DNA of 64,000 nucleotides, taken from positions 1 to 64,000 of the forward strand of contig CALJAM010000009.1 of assembly GCA_938027685.1 (NCBI GenBank). Direction: 5' to 3'. A program made the position numbers and the translations under genes. The notes beneath the pieces were generated by a model, which saw only the letters and a list, made by a program, of their open reading frames with translations, was not told where the DNA came from and searched no databases. The DNA is from an uncultured Bryobacteraceae bacterium (lineage in GTDB: Bacteria > Acidobacteriota > Terriglobia > Bryobacterales > Bryobacteraceae). The number at the start of each line of letters is the position of its first letter. Position 1 is the first letter of the stretch. This document shows positions 18,101-27,007 of the stretch, piece after piece.

Positions 18101-18726
18101 CCTCGGGCGAAAAGGTGAACTTGCTCGTGCTGGACACCGAGGTCTACTCGAACACCGGCGGGCAGATGTCGAAAGCCACGCCGCTCGGCGCGGTGGCGAA
18201 GTTCGCCTTCGGCGGCAAGCCGCAGCCCAAGAAGGACCTGGCCATGATGGCCATGACCTACGGCAATGTCTACGTGGCCCGGGTGGCCTTCGGCTTCAAT
18301 GACATGCAGACCGTGAAGGCTCTGCTGGAGGCCGAGGCCTACGAGGGTCCTTCCATCGTGATCGCCTACTGCCACTGCATCGCTCACGGCTACGATCTGG
18401 TTCACGGGCTCGATCAGCAGAAGGCGGCCGTCCAGTCCGGCTACTGGCCGCTGTTCCGCTACAATCCCGCCTTGCTGAAGGAGGGGAAGAACCCGCTGCA
18501 ACTGGATTCGAAGGCGCCCACGCTGCCGTTGGAAAAGTACATTTACAACGAGACCCGTTACTCGATGCTGAGGCACAGCAACCCCGAGGCGGCCAAGCGC
18601 CTGCTGGAAGCCGCGCAGGAGGCGGTTCTGCGCCGGTGGAAGCAGTACGAGTATCTGGCCGCCATGCCGGTTGCGGCGCCGGAATCCGTGGCCGCGGGGA
18701 ATCCCGGCGGCAAGGAGGGAGAGTGA
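15124..18726 (+). CDS. nifJ: Pyruvate:ferredoxin (flavodoxin) oxidoreductase
   Basis: A 1200-residue single-chain enzyme with all domains of the homodimeric family. It has the N-terminal TPP pyrimidine-binding region (YHVNEVCAIYPITPSSPMGEWAD), the central transketolase-C-like and gamma domains, and a two-[4Fe-4S] ferredoxin domain (CIQCGKCVLVCP at about 696 and CTGCALCVEACP at about 752). The C-terminal TPP-diphosphate domain follows, with the proximal cluster motif CAGCGETPY (about 826) and GDGWAYDIGYGG (about 976). It oxidises pyruvate and CoA to acetyl-CoA and CO2 while reducing ferredoxin or flavodoxin. This points to anaerobic or microaerobic metabolism. A dihydroorotate-dehydrogenase-like gene follows after 3 nt. 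Confidence 0.97.
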   Translation: MTRKKVTIDGNEATAYVAYHVNEVCAIYPITPSSPMGEWADEWAAKGIPNIWGTVPKVVEMQSEGGASAALHGALQGGALATTFTAAQGLLLMIPSMYKIAGELSPATIHVSARTVATHALSIFGDHSDVMAVRQTGWALLASNCVQEAQDFALIAQAATLESRVPFLHFFDGFRTSHEVAKIEQLTLDDMRAMIPEELIRAHRARAMTPDKPVLRGTAQNPDVFFQAREACNPYYLACPTIVQNVMDRFAKLVGRQYHLFDYLGAPDADRVIVLMGSGAEVAHELVEYMTARGEKIGIVKVRLFRPFSTEAFLKALPPTTKAIAVLDRTKEPGAIGEPLYQDVVTALVEGLNSGVAPFEKMPRVIGGRYGLSSKEFTPAMVKAVFDELAAERPKNHFTIGINDDVTHTSLPYDPDFSTEDPQAFRGLFFGLGADGTVSANKNSIKIIGEETDNYAQGYFVYDSKKAGAVTISHLRFGPNPIHSSYLITKANFVACHQFSFLERFDVLEAAMPGATFLLNSYYGPEEVWDHLPRTVQRHIIEKKLRFYVIDAYKVAAETDMGSRINTIMQTCFFAISGILPRDEAIQKIKEAIEKTWGKRGEAIVKKNFAAVDAALAHLHEVKVPDRITSTFDIRPPVPPEAPEFVQRTLAPIIAGKGDTVPVSAFPPDGTFPTATSQWEKRNIALEIPVWDEQLCIQCGKCVLVCPHATIRAKVYDAKWLESAPPTFKHAPARWREFKDMKYTLQVAPEDCTGCALCVEACPVKSKTEVKHKALNMAPQPPLREQERVNWEFFLKIPDMDRRLLSPAQVKDNQLFRPLFEFSGACAGCGETPYIKLLTQLFGDRLVIGNATGCSSIYGGNLPTTPYCVDHNGRGPTWNNSLFEDTAEFALGLRLAINQQTEYARWLVRQLSHIIGDELAAALLEADQSTEKGIYEQRERVALLRQKLEGVETREARDLRALADSLVRKSVWGIGGDGWAYDIGYGGLDHVLASGEKVNLLVLDTEVYSNTGGQMSKATPLGAVAKFAFGGKPQPKKDLAMMAMTYGNVYVARVAFGFNDMQTVKALLEAEAYEGPSIVIAYCHCIAHGYDLVHGLDQQKAAVQSGYWPLFRYNPALLKEGKNPLQLDSKAPTLPLEKYIYNETRYSMLRHSNPEAAKRLLEAAQEAVLRRWKQYEYLAAMPVAAPESVAAGNPGGKEGE

Positions 18727-18729
18727 GCC

Positions 18730-19728
18730 ATGGATCTGACCACGACCTACCTGGGCCTTCATCTGAAAAACCCCGTCGTCATCTCCGCCTCTCCGCTGTC
18801 GGAAGAGATCGACAACATCCGCAGGATGGAGGACGCGGGCGCGGCGGCCGTAGTGCTGCATTCGCTTTTCGAGGAACAGCTCACCCTGGAAAGCCAGGAA
18901 CTGGACCGGCGCCTGAGCGAAACCACAGGCGTGTTTGCGGAGGCTCTCTCGTACTTCCCCGATATGACCACGTACAACCTGGGGCCGGAGGGCTACCTGG
19001 AGCACATCCGCAAGGCCAAGGCTGCCGTCTCCATTCCTGTGATCGCCAGTTTAAATGCCGTCTCGAGCGGCGCCTGGATCCGTTTCGCCAAGTCCATCGA
19101 GGAGGCAGGGGCCGACGCGCTCGAGCTGAACATCTTCACGCTCCAGACCGATCCCACCGTCACGAGCGGCCAGATCGAGGACGCCTACTGCGAGCTCGTT
19201 CGCCAGGTCGCCGGCACGGTGAGAATCCCCGTGTCCGTAAAGCTGACTCCGTATTTCACCGCCATGGCCAACATGGCGCGCCGGCTCCAGCAGGCAGGAG
19301 CTCGGGGCCTGGTGCTTTTCAACCGGCTTTACCAGCCGGACTTCGATCTGGAGGCGCTCGAGGTCAAACACACGCTTCAGTTGAGCACTCCCTACGAGTC
19401 GCTGCTTCGGCTGCACTGGGTGGCGATCCTCTACGGACGCGTGAACGTCGATCTGGCGGTCACCGGCGGCTTCCACGGCGGTACGGACGTGATCAAGGCC
19501 ATGATGGCCGGCGCCAAAGTGGCGCAAGTGGCCTCCGCCGTACTTAAGAACGGCATACCGCACGTCGGCAGGATCCTCGAGGAGATGCGGACGTGGATGC
19601 AGGAACACGAGTACGAGTCCGTCCGCCAGATGCAAGGCTCGATGAGCCAACGCTCGGTGGCCAATCCCAACGCCTTCCTCCGCGCCAACTACATGAAGGT
19701 CCTCAGCTCCTACAGCCTGCGCGCCTGA
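18730..19728 (+). CDS. Dihydroorotate dehydrogenase-like flavoprotein
   Basis: A 332-residue TIM-barrel protein starting MDLTTTYLGLHLKNPVVISASPLSEE. It has the FMN-barrel features PVIASLNAVSSGAWIRFAKSIEEAGADALELN, PVSVKLTPY and a C-terminal GGFHGGTDVIKAMMAGA phosphate-binding region. It belongs to the class-1-like dihydroorotate dehydrogenase group, but this subgroup is commonly found beside pyruvate:ferredoxin oxidoreductase genes rather than pyr genes. A pyrimidine role is therefore uncertain; it may be a different flavin oxidoreductase linked to ferredoxin. It is cotranscribed with nifJ (3-nt gap), and a strong terminator follows. Confidence 0.85.
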   Translation: MDLTTTYLGLHLKNPVVISASPLSEEIDNIRRMEDAGAAAVVLHSLFEEQLTLESQELDRRLSETTGVFAEALSYFPDMTTYNLGPEGYLEHIRKAKAAVSIPVIASLNAVSSGAWIRFAKSIEEAGADALELNIFTLQTDPTVTSGQIEDAYCELVRQVAGTVRIPVSVKLTPYFTAMANMARRLQQAGARGLVLFNRLYQPDFDLEALEVKHTLQLSTPYESLLRLHWVAILYGRVNVDLAVTGGFHGGTDVIKAMMAGAKVAQVASAVLKNGIPHVGRILEEMRTWMQEHEYESVRQMQGSMSQRSVANPNAFLRANYMKVLSSYSLRA

Positions 19729-19741
19729 GGAGCGAAGACCC

Positions 19742-19780
19742 GGCCCGGCGACCGCGCATCGGGTTCGCCGGGCCCTTTTT
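19742..19780 (+). terminator. Rho-independent terminator after nifJ operon
   Basis: A perfect 10-bp GC-rich stem (19742-19751 with 19765-19774), a 13-nt loop and a T5 run at 19776-19780. It lies 14 nt after the stop of the dihydroorotate-dehydrogenase-like gene and is the clearest terminator in the window. Confidence 0.92.
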
Positions 19781-19804
19781 ATATCTGCTAAGAACAAAGG
19801 TACG

Positions 19805-21766
19805 ATGCGCAAACATTGGGTGTGTGCAATCCTGCCGGCCTGGCTGGCGTCAGCAGCACAGGAAGCGGTGAAAGTCACCAGTCCCGACGGCGGGATCGAG
19901 TTCTCTCTGCATGTTCCCGCCGCCGGCCCCAACGCGGGCTGGCTCACGTACGAAGTCTCCTTCCGCGGCAAACCGCTTATCGTCTCTTCGCGGTTGGGTC
20001 TGAAACTCGAGGGGCGAAGCCCGTTGGGCGAGAAGGTGACTGCCATGGAGTCCTCGACGGCTGCCGGCACGGACTCTTACCGGCTGCTGCACGGCCGAGC
20101 GAGCCGCGTCGAGCATCCCTGGCGCGGCTCGGTCGTCCGCGTGGAATCCGCGGGCGGCCCCCTGGAACTCGAGATCCGCGTCTACAACGACGGCGCGGCC
20201 TTTCGATACCGTCTGCCCGCGCCCGTCGGGAGTTTCGCCGTCGAGCGCGAGCTGACGCAATTCCAGGCGGCTCGCGAAGGCACGGCGTACCCGCTCATCC
20301 TGGCGAGCTTCCGGACCAGTTACGAAGACAACTACGTCTCGCTGCCGCTCACTGCGATCAAGCCGGACTACCTGGTGGCGCTGCCCTTCACGTTCGAAGT
20401 TCCCGGCACGGGCTGGGTCTCGATCACCGAAGCCCATCTGGAGAACTGGGCGGGGATGTATGTGACGCGGCCGCGCGGACGCATCCTGGAGGCGCGGCTG
20501 TCGCCGCGCCTGGACCGTCCCGAACTCGCGGTGATCGGCCAGGCCCCCGCCGCCTCGCCCTGGCGCGCGCTCATGATCGCGGAGGAACCTGCGCAGCTGA
20601 TCGAGTCCAATCTCGTCACCAGCCTGAGCCCGGAATGCCGGCTGCCGGATACGAGCTGGATTCGGCCGGGCAAGACCTCCTGGTCCTGGTGGTCGGGCAA
20701 TTTCGCGCGCGACGTCCCCTTCAAACCGGGGATGAACACGGAAACATTGAAGCACTATATTGATTTTTCCGCCCAAGCCGGGCTGGAATACTGTCTGATC
20801 GACGCCGGCTGGTCTGCCGGCCCGGTCGGGCAGGGAGGCGGCGGCCGCGACATCACCCGCTGGAACGATCGGGTCAATATCCCCGAGCTGCTCGAGTATG
20901 CGCGGGCCCGCAACGTGCGCCTGTGGCTGTGGGCGCATTGGACGGCGGTCGATGAACAGATGGACCGGGCCTTCCCGCTCTACGAGAAGTGGGGCGTGGC
21001 GGGTGTGAAGGTGGACTTCATGGACCGCGATGACCAGCAAATGGTGGACTTTTACCACCGCGTGGCGCGCAAGGCGGCCGAGCACAGGCTGATGGTGGAT
21101 TTCCACGGCGCCTTCAAGCCTTGCGGCATGATGCGTTACTACCCCAACGTGCTCACGCATGAGGGTGTGCTGGGACTCGAATACCTGAAGTGGTCCAACC
21201 GCGCCACCGCCGACCACAACGTGACGATAGCTTTCACCCGCCTGCTTGCGGGGCCGCTCGATTATACTCCGGGCGGCTTCGAAAACGTGCCGCCCTCGGA
21301 ATTTGCGCCGCGCAACGTCAATCCCACGGTCCCCACGACACGCGCGCATCAGATGGCCCTCTACGTGATCTTCGAGAGCGGATTCCAGATGCTGGCGGAT
21401 TATCCGGGCGCTTACCGGGGGACTCAAGAGCTCGAGTTTTTGAAGCAGGTCCCCGCAGCATGGGATGAGACACGCGGGTTGGGCGGCCGTCCCGGCGCCT
21501 GGGTCTCGGTGGCCCGGCGGAAGGGCGAAACCTGGTACGTCGGGACGATCACGGGCGCCGAGGGGCGGGAAATCGAGATTCCGCTCTCGCGAGTGTTGCC
21601 TACGGGCCGTCGCTACACGGCGGAAATCTGGGCCGACGCCCGGGATGCGGCCTTGAGCCCGAAGAATACGGTCCGCAGCACACAGACGGTGACGGCCGCG
21701 AGCACGCTGCGCGCCCGGTTGGCGCCGACCGGCGGCCACGTGGTCGTGCTGCGCCCGCGTCAGTGA
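19805..21766 (+). CDS. Glycoside hydrolase family 97 protein (alpha-glycosidase)
   Basis: A 653-residue exported enzyme; the signal segment is residues 1-17. The N-terminal GH97 beta-sandwich begins TSPDGGIEFSLHV. The catalytic TIM barrel contains SWSWWSG (292-298), YCLIDAGWS, VRLWLWAHW and G-VKVDFMDRDDQ (401-411), followed by LMVDFHGAFKP and LTHEGVLGLEY. The Asp at 404 sits where retaining GH97 alpha-galactosidases carry their nucleophile, and E453 may be the acid/base. This favours retaining alpha-galactosidase over inverting SusB-type glucosidase activity, which is an inference. AAAGG lies 4 nt before the ATG. Its 3' end overlaps that of dnaE2 by 7 bp, tail to tail. Confidence 0.9.
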   Translation: MRKHWVCAILPAWLASAAQEAVKVTSPDGGIEFSLHVPAAGPNAGWLTYEVSFRGKPLIVSSRLGLKLEGRSPLGEKVTAMESSTAAGTDSYRLLHGRASRVEHPWRGSVVRVESAGGPLELEIRVYNDGAAFRYRLPAPVGSFAVERELTQFQAAREGTAYPLILASFRTSYEDNYVSLPLTAIKPDYLVALPFTFEVPGTGWVSITEAHLENWAGMYVTRPRGRILEARLSPRLDRPELAVIGQAPAASPWRALMIAEEPAQLIESNLVTSLSPECRLPDTSWIRPGKTSWSWWSGNFARDVPFKPGMNTETLKHYIDFSAQAGLEYCLIDAGWSAGPVGQGGGGRDITRWNDRVNIPELLEYARARNVRLWLWAHWTAVDEQMDRAFPLYEKWGVAGVKVDFMDRDDQQMVDFYHRVARKAAEHRLMVDFHGAFKPCGMMRYYPNVLTHEGVLGLEYLKWSNRATADHNVTIAFTRLLAGPLDYTPGGFENVPPSEFAPRNVNPTVPTTRAHQMALYVIFESGFQMLADYPGAYRGTQELEFLKQVPAAWDETRGLGGRPGAWVSVARRKGETWYVGTITGAEGREIEIPLSRVLPTGRRYTAEIWADARDAALSPKNTVRSTQTVTAASTLRARLAPTGGHVVVLRPRQ

Positions 21767-24700
21767 AAGTCGTGAGACGCGACCGGGGCGGATGGGGCCG
21801 CGAGCGGCTCAAGCCGTGCGGCCTTGACCGAAATCACTCCGTCCACGTTCTGTAGCACTCCTTCCACCAGCAGGAAAGGCGCTTCGACGAGCACCAGCCG
21901 GTATCGTTCGAACGTATCCGGCTCGATGACCACGTTGGCGATGCCGGTTTCGTCTTCCAGGCTGAGGAACACGAAACCCTTCGCCGTGCCCGGGCGCTGA
22001 CGCACGATCACGGCGCCCGCCACACGCACCGGCCGCCCGTGCGGCAGCCGTTTCAGCTCGGCAGCGCGCCGTACGCCCAGCGCACGCAGGCTGTGACGGC
22101 AATAGGCCATGGGATGCGGCCCAATGGTCAGACCGGCGGTTTCGAAGTCGGCCAGCAGGCGCTCCTCCGGCGTCATGGGGCGCAGGGGCGACGTCTTCTC
22201 CGCCTCCGGCAGCGTCTCTAGCAGAGGGCCTGCTGGGCGCGCCGCGCGACTGACCTCCCACAACGCCTGACGCCGATGCTCGGCCCCGAGCGAGTTCAGA
22301 GCACCGGCTTCGGCCAGCCGCTCCAGCTCGTCCCGACGCAGCTCGGGAACCCGCCGCACAAGATCCTCGACCGAGGCGAAAGGCGCGCGGGCACGTTCGC
22401 GCACGATCGCGCGACCGGCGACCTCGCGCAACCCCTTCAAATAGGACAGGCCGAGCCGCAGCACCTTCTCCCCGTTTTCCTCTTCCAGCGTGCAGGGCCA
22501 GTCCGAGCGGGTGACGTCGATGGGGCGCACCTTCAGCCCGTGGCGTTGCGCGTCCTTGATGATGGTCGCGGGCGAGTAGAAGCCCATGGGTTGGTTGTTG
22601 AGCAGCGCGGCGGTGAAAGCCGCCAGGTAGTGGCATTTCAGGTAGGCGCTGGCGTAAGCGATCAGCGCGAAGCTGGCGGCATGGGATTCCGGAAATCCGT
22701 ACAGGGCGAAAGAGGTGATGGCCTCCACGATGCGGTCCTGGGTTTCGCCCGTGATGCCGTTGCGGTTCATTCCCTCGCGCAGGCGAACCTCGATCTGCTT
22801 CATGCGCGCTTCCGAGCGCTTGTGGGTGAAGGCGCGGCGCAGCTCCTCGGCCTCGCCGCCCGAGAAGCCGGCCGCGATCATAGCGATGCGCAACAGTTGT
22901 TCCTGGAAGATGGGTACGCCGAGGGTGCGGCGCAGCACCGGCTCCAGCGAGGGATGCAGGCAATCGGGCGGTTCGCGCCCCTGCCGGCGACGCAGATAGG
23001 GATGCACCATCTTGCCCACGATGGGACCGGGGCGCACAATGCCCACCTGCACCACCAGATCGTAAAAGCGCGAAGGGCGCATGCGCGGTAGGATCGCCTG
23101 CTGCGCCCGACTCTCCACCTGAAACATGCCGATGGTGTCGGCGCGCTGGAGCGCATCCCAGACGGCAGGATCATCCGGCGGCAGGTGCGCCAGATCCACC
23201 TCCTCGCCGTAGTGCTCGCGGATGAGGCGGATCGAATCCTCCAGTACCGCCATCATGCCGAGACCCAGCAGGTCCACCTTGATGATGCCCATGTCGGCGC
23301 AATCGTCCTTGTCCCACTGCACGACGACGCGGCCCGGCATGGCCGCCGGCTCGAGCGGCACGATCGAATCCAGTTGCCCCTGACAGATCACCATGCCGCC
23401 CGAGTGCTGACCCAGGTGGCGCGGCAGATCCTGGATCGCCAGATAAAGCTCTAGGAACTTGCGGACCTGAGGGTGAGACGGATCGAGCCCGGCGTCGCGG
23501 AACTGGCGCTCGGCGGTTTCCTGGGGATCCTTGAACTCCCACGGCCGTGCGCGGGAGGCCAGCCGCGCCGTGACCTCGGGCTCGAAGCCCAGAACTTTGC
23601 CCACTTCGCGGGCGGCCAAGCGATCGCGGTAGGTGATGACGTTGGCCGTCATGGCTGCGCCACGCGGACCGTAGCGCTGGTAGACATACTGGATGACGCG
23701 TTCGCGCTGCTCGCCGCTGGGCAAGTCCAGATCAATATCGGGCCACTCGCCGCGCTCCTCGGAAAGGAAACGTTCGAACAGCAGCTCCATGCCCACCGGG
23801 TCCACCGCCGTGATGCCGAGGGCGTAGCAGACGGCGCTGTTGGCCGCCGAGCCGCGACCCTGCACCAGGATTCCCTGCTCGCGGCAGAAACGCACCAGGT
23901 CCCAGACGATGAGAAAGTACCCCTCCAGACGGAGCTTCTCGATGACCGCCAGCTCGTGCTCGATCTGGCGGCGGGCGCGCTCATGATAGGGGCGGTAGCG
24001 CCGCCGCGCGCCCTCGTCCACCAGCCGGCGCAGCAGGGAACTCATGGTTTCGCCGGGCGGGACCGGGTAGCGGGGAAACTCGTAGCCCAGATCCTCCATG
24101 GTGAACTCCAGGCGGGCAGAGAGTTCGCAGGCCGCAGCCAGGGCTTCCGGCAGATCGGCGAACAGACGGGCCATCTCACGGGGCGAGCGCAAGTGACGTT
24201 CGGCGTTCGGCTCGAGCAGGCGACCTGCCGTGTCCAAGGTGCGCTTGTGACGGATGGCGGTGAGCACGTCAAGGATTTCGCGCTCTTCGGGGCGGGCGTA
24301 GCAGGCGCCGGAAGCGGCCACGACGGGCAGACGCAACGCGCCCGCGATCTCCCGGGCGGCCTGATTGCGGGCCTCCTCGTCGCGGCGGAAGTGGCGCTGG
24401 AGCTCGACGTAAACGTTTTCCCTTCCGAATGTTTCAATGAGACGTTCGACGGCGCGCCGTCCCTCCTCCAAGCCGCCGCGTTCGAGCGCGCGCGCCAGCG
24501 GCCCGGTTTCGTCGCCCGTCAGACACACCAGGCCGGCCGAGAACTCGGCGAGCTCTTCGGGCGTCGCCGCGCCCTCGCCCTTGCGGGCGCGCAACTTCAT
24601 GCGGGTGATCAGACGGCAAAGATTGCGGTAACCGGTGCGGCTGGCGGCCAACAGCGGGTAGCGCGCCCCGTCCGTACAGGTGATCTCGGCGCCGACGTGG

Positions 24701-24882
24701 GCGCGCAGACCGGCGCGGCGGGCCGCCATATGGAAGCGCGGCGCGCCATAGAAGCCGTCCCGATCGAGCAGGGCGATGGCAGGCAGCTCGAGTTGGGCCG
24801 CCCGCTCCACGAGGGTTTCCGGCAGGGAGGCGCCTTCGAGGAAGCTGAAGGCCGATCGGACATGGAGTTCGGCGTAGAGCAT
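21760..24882 (-). CDS. dnaE2: Error-prone DNA polymerase III alpha-like subunit DnaE2
   Basis: A 1040-residue C-family polymerase. The N-terminal PHP domain begins LHVRSAFSFLEGAS. The palm motifs include QGRGSAANSAVCY (341-353), PDIDLDLPSG (381-390) and KVDLLGLGMM. A helix-hairpin-helix region and a C-terminal OB fold complete the layout. The length and the sequence of the PHP region fit the translesion type DnaE2 (ImuC) rather than the replicative DnaE1. With ImuA and ImuB it makes the damage-induced mutagenesis complex. imuB and imuA lie just upstream but dnaE2 has its own promoter, carrying the same repeat operator as imuA. Confidence 0.94.
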   Translation of the reverse strand: MLYAELHVRSAFSFLEGASLPETLVERAAQLELPAIALLDRDGFYGAPRFHMAARRAGLRAHVGAEITCTDGARYPLLAASRTGYRNLCRLITRMKLRARKGEGAATPEELAEFSAGLVCLTGDETGPLARALERGGLEEGRRAVERLIETFGRENVYVELQRHFRRDEEARNQAAREIAGALRLPVVAASGACYARPEEREILDVLTAIRHKRTLDTAGRLLEPNAERHLRSPREMARLFADLPEALAAACELSARLEFTMEDLGYEFPRYPVPPGETMSSLLRRLVDEGARRRYRPYHERARRQIEHELAVIEKLRLEGYFLIVWDLVRFCREQGILVQGRGSAANSAVCYALGITAVDPVGMELLFERFLSEERGEWPDIDLDLPSGEQRERVIQYVYQRYGPRGAAMTANVITYRDRLAAREVGKVLGFEPEVTARLASRARPWEFKDPQETAERQFRDAGLDPSHPQVRKFLELYLAIQDLPRHLGQHSGGMVICQGQLDSIVPLEPAAMPGRVVVQWDKDDCADMGIIKVDLLGLGMMAVLEDSIRLIREHYGEEVDLAHLPPDDPAVWDALQRADTIGMFQVESRAQQAILPRMRPSRFYDLVVQVGIVRPGPIVGKMVHPYLRRRQGREPPDCLHPSLEPVLRRTLGVPIFQEQLLRIAMIAAGFSGGEAEELRRAFTHKRSEARMKQIEVRLREGMNRNGITGETQDRIVEAITSFALYGFPESHAASFALIAYASAYLKCHYLAAFTAALLNNQPMGFYSPATIIKDAQRHGLKVRPIDVTRSDWPCTLEEENGEKVLRLGLSYLKGLREVAGRAIVRERARAPFASVEDLVRRVPELRRDELERLAEAGALNSLGAEHRRQALWEVSRAARPAGPLLETLPEAEKTSPLRPMTPEERLLADFETAGLTIGPHPMAYCRHSLRALGVRRAAELKRLPHGRPVRVAGAVIVRQRPGTAKGFVFLSLEDETGIANVVIEPDTFERYRLVLVEAPFLLVEGVLQNVDGVISVKAARLEPLAAPSAPVASHDFH

Positions 24883-24923
24883 GGCGGGGCGGCTCCCGGG
24901 GGAGGCGGCGGACGCGCCGCGTA

Positions 24924-24976
24924 TTCGCCTTTTCTTCGCCTGATCCCAGTATGGCTCACTTGCCCGCAGCTGTCAA
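24924..24976 (-). promoter_or_regulatory. dnaE2 promoter with direct-repeat operator
   Basis: On the minus strand TTGACA (24976-24971) is 17 nt from CATACT (about 24954-24949). Immediately downstream, over the expected start site, lies GGCGAA-N5-GGCGAA (24940-24924). The identical 17-mer occurs in the imuA promoter. A repressor there would block the start, as LexA does at other imuA-imuB-dnaE2 loci. The 11-bp repeat period matches that of the alphaproteobacterial LexA site, though the sequence differs. Confidence 0.75.
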
Positions 24977-25063
24977 GGCGCGCGTAAGAACCGGGAACAA
25001 GAAGCGCCGACGACGGATCCGAATTCGCCTCGGTTGCCATCGAACAGCGGAGAGAAGCTTCGC

Positions 25064-26338
25064 TCAGTCGTAACTGCCCGCGACGAACCATCCGCCGCGC
25101 ACGAGGTCCCTGTAAATTCGGTACAGGCCGCCGTCGGCCAGCGCCACGTCGTATTCCTCCCGGGCGTAGGCGTCCGCGGTCCACCAGTCGCCCGAAATGC
25201 GCCAGGGCCCAGAGACCTTCACTACGCGGCCGTGTACGCCCTGAGCCAGTAGGAGGCGCGGGCGTCCCTCCTGCTCCACGACCCGCGCGGGTCGTGGCGG
25301 GCGGAAGCGACGCAAGGCCAAGGCCACGGCGATCTCCCGAGACGGTCCAGGTGACCGTGCCTCTGCCACCACGAAGCGCTTCAGCCGGAAGGCATCCGGG
25401 CGGTGGGTATCGACCGCCTCCGGCGCGCCCACACGTCCTTCACCTACCAGGTTGCCCAGTCGGGCCAGGGTCAGCTCCAGCTTTTCCGCCTCCGGCTCCC
25501 GGGGAATAAACAGTCCCTGCTGGACCGATCGCGGGGCGGCGGGCACGGCGTGAAGGCGGAGGGCGCACACCGGGGCACGGGGCGGATGGGCCTCCAGGTC
25601 GAGCTGGAACAGTTTCAGGAAGGAGCGGGAGGAAAGCATCGGGACTGGCAAACGGTGTCGCCGCGCGTGTTTGCTGCCGTCCTGCAATGCCAGCTCCAGC
25701 TCCAGCTCGTGTACTGCGAGGGCGCGCTCGCGCAGCCGCTCGCAGAGCTGCCGGATCAACTGCGCCACAAGGAACAGCAGGGGCTCAAGCAACGCCACGG
25801 GATGTTCGAGCTCGATGGTTTCTTCGAACTCGTCGCTCCGCACGAGCGGAACCAGCGGGCGTTGCGAACGGCCACGAGCGAGCGTTTGCAGGCGGATGCC
25901 TTCCGCTCCCAGCCGTTCCGCGAGACCTCGCTCGGGTAGAGTGGCCAGCTCCCCTACCGTCCGCACGCCCCATAAAGCGAGCTTGAAGGCGATTTCCGGC
26001 GGCGGAACCAGGACTTCGACGGGCAGCGGCGCCAGCCATTGCGCCTCGTCTCCCGGGGGAACGATAGTAATGCCGGGATAGCCGCGGGCCACCAGCAATG
26101 CTGTATCGGGATCCGCCGCCACGCCGACGCGCGCCCGGAGGCCGGCGGCAGCGGCGTGCTGTGCCATCCGTCGGGCGGCCTGCTCCGGCGCGCCGAACAG
26201 CCGAGCCGTGCCATCGAACTCGAGCGTCACCGCGTCGGGCGCAGTGCGCTCGACGACCGGCGAAAAGGCGAGGGCGCACTCGATGAGCGTCGCCTCTTGT
26301 GAAGACGGCATCTCCGGCACGTGGAGGCAGGCGAACAT
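25064..26338 (-). CDS. imuB: DNA polymerase Y-family protein ImuB
   Basis: A 424-residue protein beginning MFACLHVPEMPSSQEA, with the Y-family layout: a palm/fingers region with FDGTARLFGAPEQAARRMAQ, a helix-hairpin-helix region (VRTVGELATLPERGLAERLGAEG) and a little-finger-like domain. ImuB proteins lack the catalytic carboxylates of true Y polymerases and act as a beta-clamp-bound hub that brings in DnaE2. In keeping with this, the usual DxD/SxDE motifs are not evident here. The ATG is 3 nt after the imuA stop, so the two form one transcript. Confidence 0.88.
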   Translation of the reverse strand: MFACLHVPEMPSSQEATLIECALAFSPVVERTAPDAVTLEFDGTARLFGAPEQAARRMAQHAAAAGLRARVGVAADPDTALLVARGYPGITIVPPGDEAQWLAPLPVEVLVPPPEIAFKLALWGVRTVGELATLPERGLAERLGAEGIRLQTLARGRSQRPLVPLVRSDEFEETIELEHPVALLEPLLFLVAQLIRQLCERLRERALAVHELELELALQDGSKHARRHRLPVPMLSSRSFLKLFQLDLEAHPPRAPVCALRLHAVPAAPRSVQQGLFIPREPEAEKLELTLARLGNLVGEGRVGAPEAVDTHRPDAFRLKRFVVAEARSPGPSREIAVALALRRFRPPRPARVVEQEGRPRLLLAQGVHGRVVKVSGPWRISGDWWTADAYAREEYDVALADGGLYRIYRDLVRGGWFVAGSYD

Positions 26339-26341
26339 GAC

Positions 26342-27001
26342 TTACCTTGCCCAAGCGGTACGGGCCAGGAAGGAGGCCGCCTCTCGATGGGGCGGCTTTC
26401 GCGGCGCAACTTCAAAGACACCGCCGACGAGCAGGCGGGCATTGGGTGCGCCGGACCACATTCCCCGCGCGCCCTTCATTTCCACCACCAGCGCGGCGCT
26501 GGTTCCGGTCACGGGCTGCGGGGTCACGACCAGCAGGACGGTTGGCGTGCCCTCGATCGCCCGGCGCAGGCGGAACCAGCACACCAGCGGGATCCGGCGC
26601 AGGATGCGAGACGGAATGTCGGCCAGGTCGAGCGCGATCAACCCGAAGCCGCCGGCGTTCGCCACCTGGTCTGCGGCTTTCAGAGAGCGCTCGGGATCGC
26701 CGCCGCAACGCACCCAGAGCAGGCGATCCAAAGGCACGCCGGCCTCCGCAGCGGCCACGGGATCGAAAGCGTCCCCGGCATCCACCAGAGCGCAGGTTTC
26801 CTGACGGGTGGCGGCGGTTGCCAGGGCCGTCCAAAGGAGGCTGGTGCGTCCGGAACTGGGCGGACCGCAGATTTCCGTGAGCGCACCGCGCGGCAAGCCG
26901 CCGGTAAGGCGATCGAGGGCGGTCAACCCCGAGGGCGCATAGTCGAATCGCGGGGGTTGCAGGCGGCTGGCCGGCAGGAGGGGATGGGGGAAAACGGCCA
27001 T
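26342..27001 (-). CDS. imuA: ImuA/RecA-like mutasome protein
   Basis: A 219-residue RecA/SulA-like ATPase-fold protein. After a short N-terminus, FDYAPSGLTALDRLTGGLPRG leads into a Walker-A-like loop GPPSSGRTSLLW (GPPSSGRTS, with R where K is usual). It is the first gene of the imuA-imuB pair next to dnaE2, and the family interacts with RecA and ImuB in damage-induced mutagenesis. The predicted transcript start lies only about 23 nt before the ATG, and the operator ends 7 nt upstream of it. Confidence 0.85.
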   Translation of the reverse strand: MAVFPHPLLPASRLQPPRFDYAPSGLTALDRLTGGLPRGALTEICGPPSSGRTSLLWTALATAATRQETCALVDAGDAFDPVAAAEAGVPLDRLLWVRCGGDPERSLKAADQVANAGGFGLIALDLADIPSRILRRIPLVCWFRLRRAIEGTPTVLLVVTPQPVTGTSAALVVEMKGARGMWSGAPNARLLVGGVFEVAPRKPPHREAASFLARTAWAR

Positions 27002-27007
27002 GGCGTT